Shown piece by piece: positions 59,075 to 64,000 of a DNA stretch of 64,000 nt (position 1 is the stretch's first letter; the number at the start of each line of letters is the position of its first letter). The DNA lies in the NCBI GenBank assembly GCA_035772735.1, contig JASDFA010000019.1, positions 88,534,001 through 88,598,000 on the forward strand, read 5' to 3'. The translations under genes were made by a program, and so were the position numbers. This DNA is from Datura wrightii. Lineage: Eukaryota > Streptophyta > Magnoliopsida > Solanales > Solanaceae. The notes beneath the pieces are model-generated. The model searched no databases. It was not told where the DNA came from and saw only the letters and a list, made by a program, of their open reading frames with translations.

Positions 59075-59985
59075 AAAACTATATGAAATTGAATAAAAAT
59101 GTCCTCCGTTAATAATTTGGTCCAAAAATGTTTTTACGGTCAGTGTTTTGGTTCAAAAATGCCCCTTCTGCTAATAGTTTGATCCAAAAATGTCTCTGCT
59201 GTTACTTTTGGGTCAAAAATGTCATTTTTCTATTAAATATTTTTTAAAAAAATACATTATTTTTCTAATAAATATTATTTTAAATGGACTCTTTCCTTAT
59301 TTCTTTGCTTTTAATAACTAATAAAAAAAGTGAGAAATAATCTTTGTTAATCTCGTTTTATCAAATAAAATATACTAACCATGTGTACTTTTTAAATTGA
59401 TAATATATGTCATATATATATAAATCATAGTAATCTCATCATTAATTTTTTATTTAAATACTAATAAAAAATTTAATAAAATAAAAAATATTTTTATTTC
59501 TTAATCTTTTTCGAATTGAAGTAGGATAAACATTTGTTAATATATTTCGTGATTTAAAGTTAAAATGAAAATAAGAATCAACAAAATTTTATCGAGCGAT
59601 ATTTTAAAGATATTTTGTAATTTGAAGCAATGTAATAATTTTTCGTATTTTAAGATATTACAATTGTTATATCTTAATGTTTACTTTTCTTAAATTCAGA
59701 AAATATTAAGAAATAAAAATATTTTCTATTTTATTAGATTTTTTTATCATTTTCTAAATAAAATTTAATAATGAATTATTGTGATTTTATATAAATGAAA
59801 ATTAATAATGGGTTATAATATTTTTGTTAGAAAAATAATGTATTTAAAAATATATTTATTAGAAAAAAATATTTTTGACCCAAAATTAATAGTAAAGGCA
59901 TATTTAAATCAAACTATTAACAGTATGGATATTTTTGAACTAAACTATTAACAAACGATATTTTTATTAAATTTCACCGAATTTA
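59075..59985. mobile_element. Long foldback element (non-coding)
   Basis: The left arm (about 59075-59525) is the reverse complement of the right arm (about 59690-59985), with gaps. Matching blocks include ATTTAATAAAAAT, TTAATAGTTTG.TCCAAAAAT, TTTGGGTCAAAAAT, CATTATTTTTCTAA and AAATATTTTTATTTCTTAAT. The outer part of the left arm is built from repeated CCAAAAATGT..GTTAATA units of about 40 bases. No transposase and no clear target duplication; edges are approximate. Confidence 0.6.
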
Positions 59986-60916
59986 GATTGATATGTCGAT
60001 AAGGTGGTTGTTCTTTTGAAAAAAGTAGTGTCAAACACATCTACTAAAAGCAATTGCAGGTCAACTCAACTCAACAGAATTAAAGGAGGTGTTGTGTCTA
60101 ATCAATAGAAAAAGGGGATATCTGCCTTTTGCTAAACTAATGTTTGTTATACATTTCCATTAATAGGGAAGCATTTTTGGTTCATTCTTCAATCATAAAC
60201 TTTAAAAATAAATTCTATAAAAAAAGTTAAAATATTATTTATTTGTAAAATTTGGTCAGTTTTTAAAAATTTATCTTCAAAAAATTTTTAAATTCTAAAA
60301 GTTGATCTAGACTAATTTTTATATTTTTAGTGGAATTTCACTTTCACCCAAAAAACTTTAGAAAAATCTAAATAAAATATGTTCAAATATAATTTTAAGG
60401 CTCAAAAACCTTTTTTTTTTCAAGTTTTAATTAAATTTGTTATCAAATGCTAGCTTAACCTTTGGAGAAATACTTTATTTTCCTTTATTATTCTTAGATG
60501 AGGAATAAAGTACTAATTTTTCATCTCGTATTTGATCCTTCTCTTGGAATATATATTTGTATTATATATTATTAATCATATGTTTAGATATAGTATTTAT
60601 TATAAAATAATTATTTATTCTGTTTTAATAAAAATTTAAATAAATCATATATTTATCGATGTGTCCTTTACTTATATAGTAGATAATTTAGTGTACAGAG
60701 TTTAGCTTATACACGGAAGATTAAATCGTCGGTTTTTATAAGTATAAAGTTTATATATGTTCACAATGTAAGATGAAAATTGGACAAATCGATCGGTACG
60801 ATTGTAGCACAAGACTAAAGATAATTTGTTCTTGATTATGGGAATGGTCACATTTCAACTTCTTATGCTAGCACACTTTGTGTGTATTAAACGGATCAAA
60901 GAGAGAAAATTGCTTG
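59986..60916. other. AT-rich intergenic sequence
   Basis: No gene or bounded repeat recognised. Low-complexity A/T runs predominate. Confidence 0.5.
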
Positions 60917-61847
60917 TGTAACGACCCATTCGTCTTTATAGAATAATTAAGGCGTAGCACCTTGTAGAACTCCTATGATGAAGTTGAGCTAATAAAAGTT
61001 CAAAATGCGATAGTCTTAAAAATTGAATAGTTTTCGCTTCTATTTTTTTTCGTATGTGGTATTTTCGTTAGGAGTTGACCTAATGAACTAAACCTCCGTA
61101 GGAAATTCTGAGACTGCGAATGAATTCATAGCACTCTTTTATGTCTAAGTGCACGATTTGAAATTGCTGGAAAGTTTAGATGAAAGACTTGTGTTTTGGG
61201 ATGGAAAAATGTGTAGGATTACTAAGCTACTAGTTAGTGGGAACTGCTGCAGCAGTAGGAGTTCCGTTGCAGCGAGACCGCCATAGCAGTTGGAGGTCCG
61301 CCATAGTGGTCAAAGAGGAAACTTCCGAGTCCGCCGTGGCGAGACTCTAGTCTTCATAGCGGGTCTACTGCAGTGCAGCGAACGACGGGAGGCAAAATGT
61401 CTGTTTAAGTCAGAATTTTGGGATTTTCACCCCATTATTCTAAGGCACGGTTTCGTAGAAGCTGGAGTTGATTTTGCAAGGGCAAGAACAATTCCTCTCC
61501 CAAGGTAAGAACTTCCCGATTCAATCTTTCCCCCATCATCTTCCCTAACCCCCTAGGATCATTGAGAGTCTACCAATGGTAGAATATGGGTTAGAACCCT
61601 AGAGTTGTGAAGGTTAGGGGAATTCGTATGGGTATGGTTAGTTCCTAAAATTCTAACCTTCTAGGTTGTAAAATTACACTTTCTAGAGTAATGTGCATGT
61701 GCTAGTTCATCAATACAATGATTTGAGACTTCGAAGTCAATAAAATTAAGAACTTTGACCTTAAAATTGCTTTAAGGGGGTTGAGAGGAGTAAAAACTCC
61801 ATGAACTAGGTTGGAATGATCATTGTAGGATTGGGTAATGATAATTT
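60917..61847 (+). repeat. LTR of family Z (5' part), split by Tekay-3
   Basis: This begins TGTAACGACCCATTCG, the start style of the X and Tekay LTRs (TGT.A.ACCCC). At 61270-61370 it has repeated CCGCCATAGCAG, CCGCCATAGTGG, CCGCCGTGGCGAG and CATAGCGGG words. It is cut at 61847 by the third Tekay LTR. No coding frame; the family name is provisional. Confidence 0.5.
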
Positions 61848-64000
61848 TGTTATACCCAGTAGAATTCTCGGCACTTAGATGACCTATTCGCACGTTGGTT
61901 AAGCATATTTGAAGGCCATACGTGCTAGGGAAAGGCCCGGGAAAAGATCGGACGAGAAACCCGTCGAACCATCGCGGGAGGAGCCGAGGCAGAACCCCTC
62001 CGCGATGGCAGCGTGTCACGGAGGTGAGGCCTCCGCGATGGCTCCGTGACACGTTGCCCAGGTTCAGGCCCAAGTATATAAGCCCCACTTCGGGTTTAAA
62101 TCATTTAATTCCAAAAAAAATTCCAGGAAACAGAGAGAAAAGCCAGAGAAGGAGGAAGAACGAAGAAAATTAAATAATTTTCGTCCGATTACGCTGCCAA
62201 ACGCTGCCCAAACTCAAATTAATCCTAGATACCGAAGTATTTAGCAGCAGAGAGCATTTCTACGGATTTAGTTTTGTGAAATACGGCCGACGAATCGGCG
62301 AGCCACCGAACTAAGGTAAGTAGAATTGCTCTAAATTAATGTCTATGTGTTCCTAGCTGAGAAGTGAATACTTCTCCCTTCTGGACCGCTGGAAAATAGC
62401 GAGTTTTCGACCGTCTTTCGATAAGCCTAAGTTTAGGCTATACACTATATCGAAAGTAACGTTGCTCTTTACAATAAAGTTGTATTTAGTATTAATTAGC
62501 ATGTTTATGAATGCAGTTGGGAGAAAATAGCTGAAGTACCGGCTGAGCTTCGTCCGACGGACGAATAGTTCAAGGATAAGGTATGTAAAGCTCGTTCCTT
62601 CGGCAAGTTAAGTAATATCAGTGTAGTGTAATAAATTACAGACCAGTAGAATGTTCAGAAGTCGAGTATTGTGCTATTGTGAATATTGGTACAATATGAG
62701 AAGCATTGGGTTGTAACGTGTACGAGACCTATTAGTATGATATAGATTCTAACGCAAGTGTTAGAGATTGCCCAGTATACTCAGTATGTGATGTGATATG
62801 CCATGTTAAGATATTGTTGTGTTCAGTTGAAACCCCGTGAAGTAGTACAGTATCTGTAAAGCATTCAGTAATAGAATAACAGGCTAAAATAAAATTTAGC
62901 ACGCATGTTAGGAATAGGGAATCATGTTAATACAGAAACTTAGTAAACAGTATAGTTTTCAGCAGAAACACTATCTTGTATGGCCTTTGCCCCAGTACAG
63001 TTTAGCAGGAGACTATGTTTACATTATATATATATTTACCAGCCTCAGCACGTATCGAATACGTACAGATTATTATTGTTAGTCCCGCACGTAAAGTATA
63101 CGATACCTTACCCCTGTTAGCCTTAGCTTATGAGATACACAGACAGCATGATTAGTTGAGACCATTGTATTGATTGGGGTTGGATTACCTAGCATCCCTG
63201 ACCGCCCAGGGTTAATAGCTGTATCGACTCGTCCGCCAGAGGACGAGGATACGTCGCTCTACGGAGTGATATGCCGTCCCGCAAGGGGACGAAGATGGGA
63301 TGCCAGTTTCCCCATATTGTGCCTTGGTCGGCCCTTATACACCCCCGTCGAGCGGGTACACCCGGGGTGTTGATTTAGAGTCCTTCGGACTCAGATACAG
63401 TTATAGTCAGGGGCTCAGCGAGCCCAAGTGCATACCCAGGGACCGGTAGGATGCTTACAGCCACTATAGGAGATGGGATGACCGGGGTAGGGGCATAGAT
63501 TCTGTGTTGATTGTACCTCCCGGCTTATGGGGGCCGGGTAAGGTTTGTGTGTGCTATATTATGATATGTATGTTATGCTATGTTATATTAGACGTGAGTA
63601 GATTAGTAGTAGAATGATACGCCTCCAGATATGACATCTATTCCCCTCCGTATGATTGAGAACAGGTACGACTTACATCTTCAGACAGATAATCTGGTTC
63701 TTCTTATTTCAGTTTCGTCAGTTATGTTATTGATTTCAGATATCCTTTTTTCAGTCTTTGCTTTACATACTCAGTACCAGCGGTACTAACGCCCGGTGGG
63801 GCGCTGCATTACTTGCCTGCAGGTACTCTTAGACAAGCAGGCGATTCTACGTGACTTCCTGTCAGCGGTTGAGTATTCAGCTCCAGTCATCCGGAGGCTG
63901 AATTTCAGAGGTGTAGTTCAGTTCTTTTTGTTGTATATTATGGGTAGGTCGGGGCCCTGTCACGATCAGTTCTATTACTATTCCTAGAGGCTTGCAGTCT
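61848..64000 (+). mobile_element. Third Tekay element, 5' LTR only (runs off the window)
   Basis: This starts TGTTATACCCAGTAGAATTC and follows the Tekay LTR plan: GC-rich module from 61969 with GTGTCACGGAG / CTCCGTGACAC arms, TATATAAG at 62075-62082, the CTCGTCC..GGACGAG hairpin near 63228 and GAGTCCTTCGGACTC near 63379. It reads through to 64000 without reaching the GGGGTRTGACA end, so about 0.4 kb of this LTR and the element body lie outside. It could also be a solo LTR. It is closer to Tekay-2 in the stretch at 62230-62420. Confidence 0.88.

Noticed and set aside
61290..61508. 72-codon frame in LTR Z
   Set aside because: It lies across the CCGCCATAG-word array, has no family resemblance, and no second copy is available to test.
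1..64000. CRISPR arrays, bacterial operons, phage or plasmid functions
   Set aside because: The tandem repeats seen are LTR modules or transposon duplications; the coding content is plant and intron-bearing.

Overview
This window is plant nuclear DNA: one intron-rich protein-kinase gene embedded in nested LTR retrotransposons. No prokaryotic or organellar features are visible. The mix of long-LTR Tekay/Del-type chromoviruses, Athila/Tat-type gag-protease elements, short-LTR copia elements, Stowaway and Mutator-like miniature elements and a possible Au-like SINE suggests a eudicot, most likely Solanaceae. The family assignment is inference.

Repeat block, 1-36657. From left to right: a minus-strand Athila/Tat-like gag-protease element (184-4185, running off the left edge) sits in a minus-strand LTR of an unnamed family, here called X (4186-6229). 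A gag scrap and LTR-like sequence of a family called Y follow. A second Athila-like LTR (6855-18623) is split by a Tekay chromovirus, Tekay-1 (7516-17870, TSD GAAAA). After more Y sequence, a plus-strand X LTR (19216-34163) is split by Tekay-2 (19864-30525, TSD CCGAA) and by a solo X LTR (31277-33580, TSD TAGTG). A minus-strand copia remnant (34600-36657) ends the block.

Gene, 37628-57904, minus strand. Thirteen exons with GT-AG introns encode a 764-residue PAS-domain Raf-like MAPKKK, close in length and layout to Arabidopsis RAF10/RAF11. The frame is intact and all kinase motifs are present. Its introns hold a short-LTR copia element (40513-43087), a copia element (44654-52873, TSD ACCAT) split by another (47846-52731, TSD ATCTA), a 5'-truncated copia tail (55915-57109), two Mutator-like foldback MITEs, two Stowaway-like MITEs and a SINE-like fragment. 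All four copia insertions are antisense to the gene.

Right flank, 57905-64000: a short, possibly bidirectional upstream region, AT-rich sequence with a long foldback (59075-59985), an LTR of another family, Z (60917-61847), and the first 2.15 kb of a third Tekay element (61848 to the window end).

The most unusual signal is regulatory. The Athila-like and Tekay LTRs, from unrelated gypsy lineages, carry the same GC-rich inverted-repeat words (GTGTCACGGAG/CTCCGTGACAC and CCATCGCGG) just upstream of their TATA boxes. The X and Y LTRs carry arrays of a different near-palindromic word (ACGACTCGT-like), and Z carries a third.
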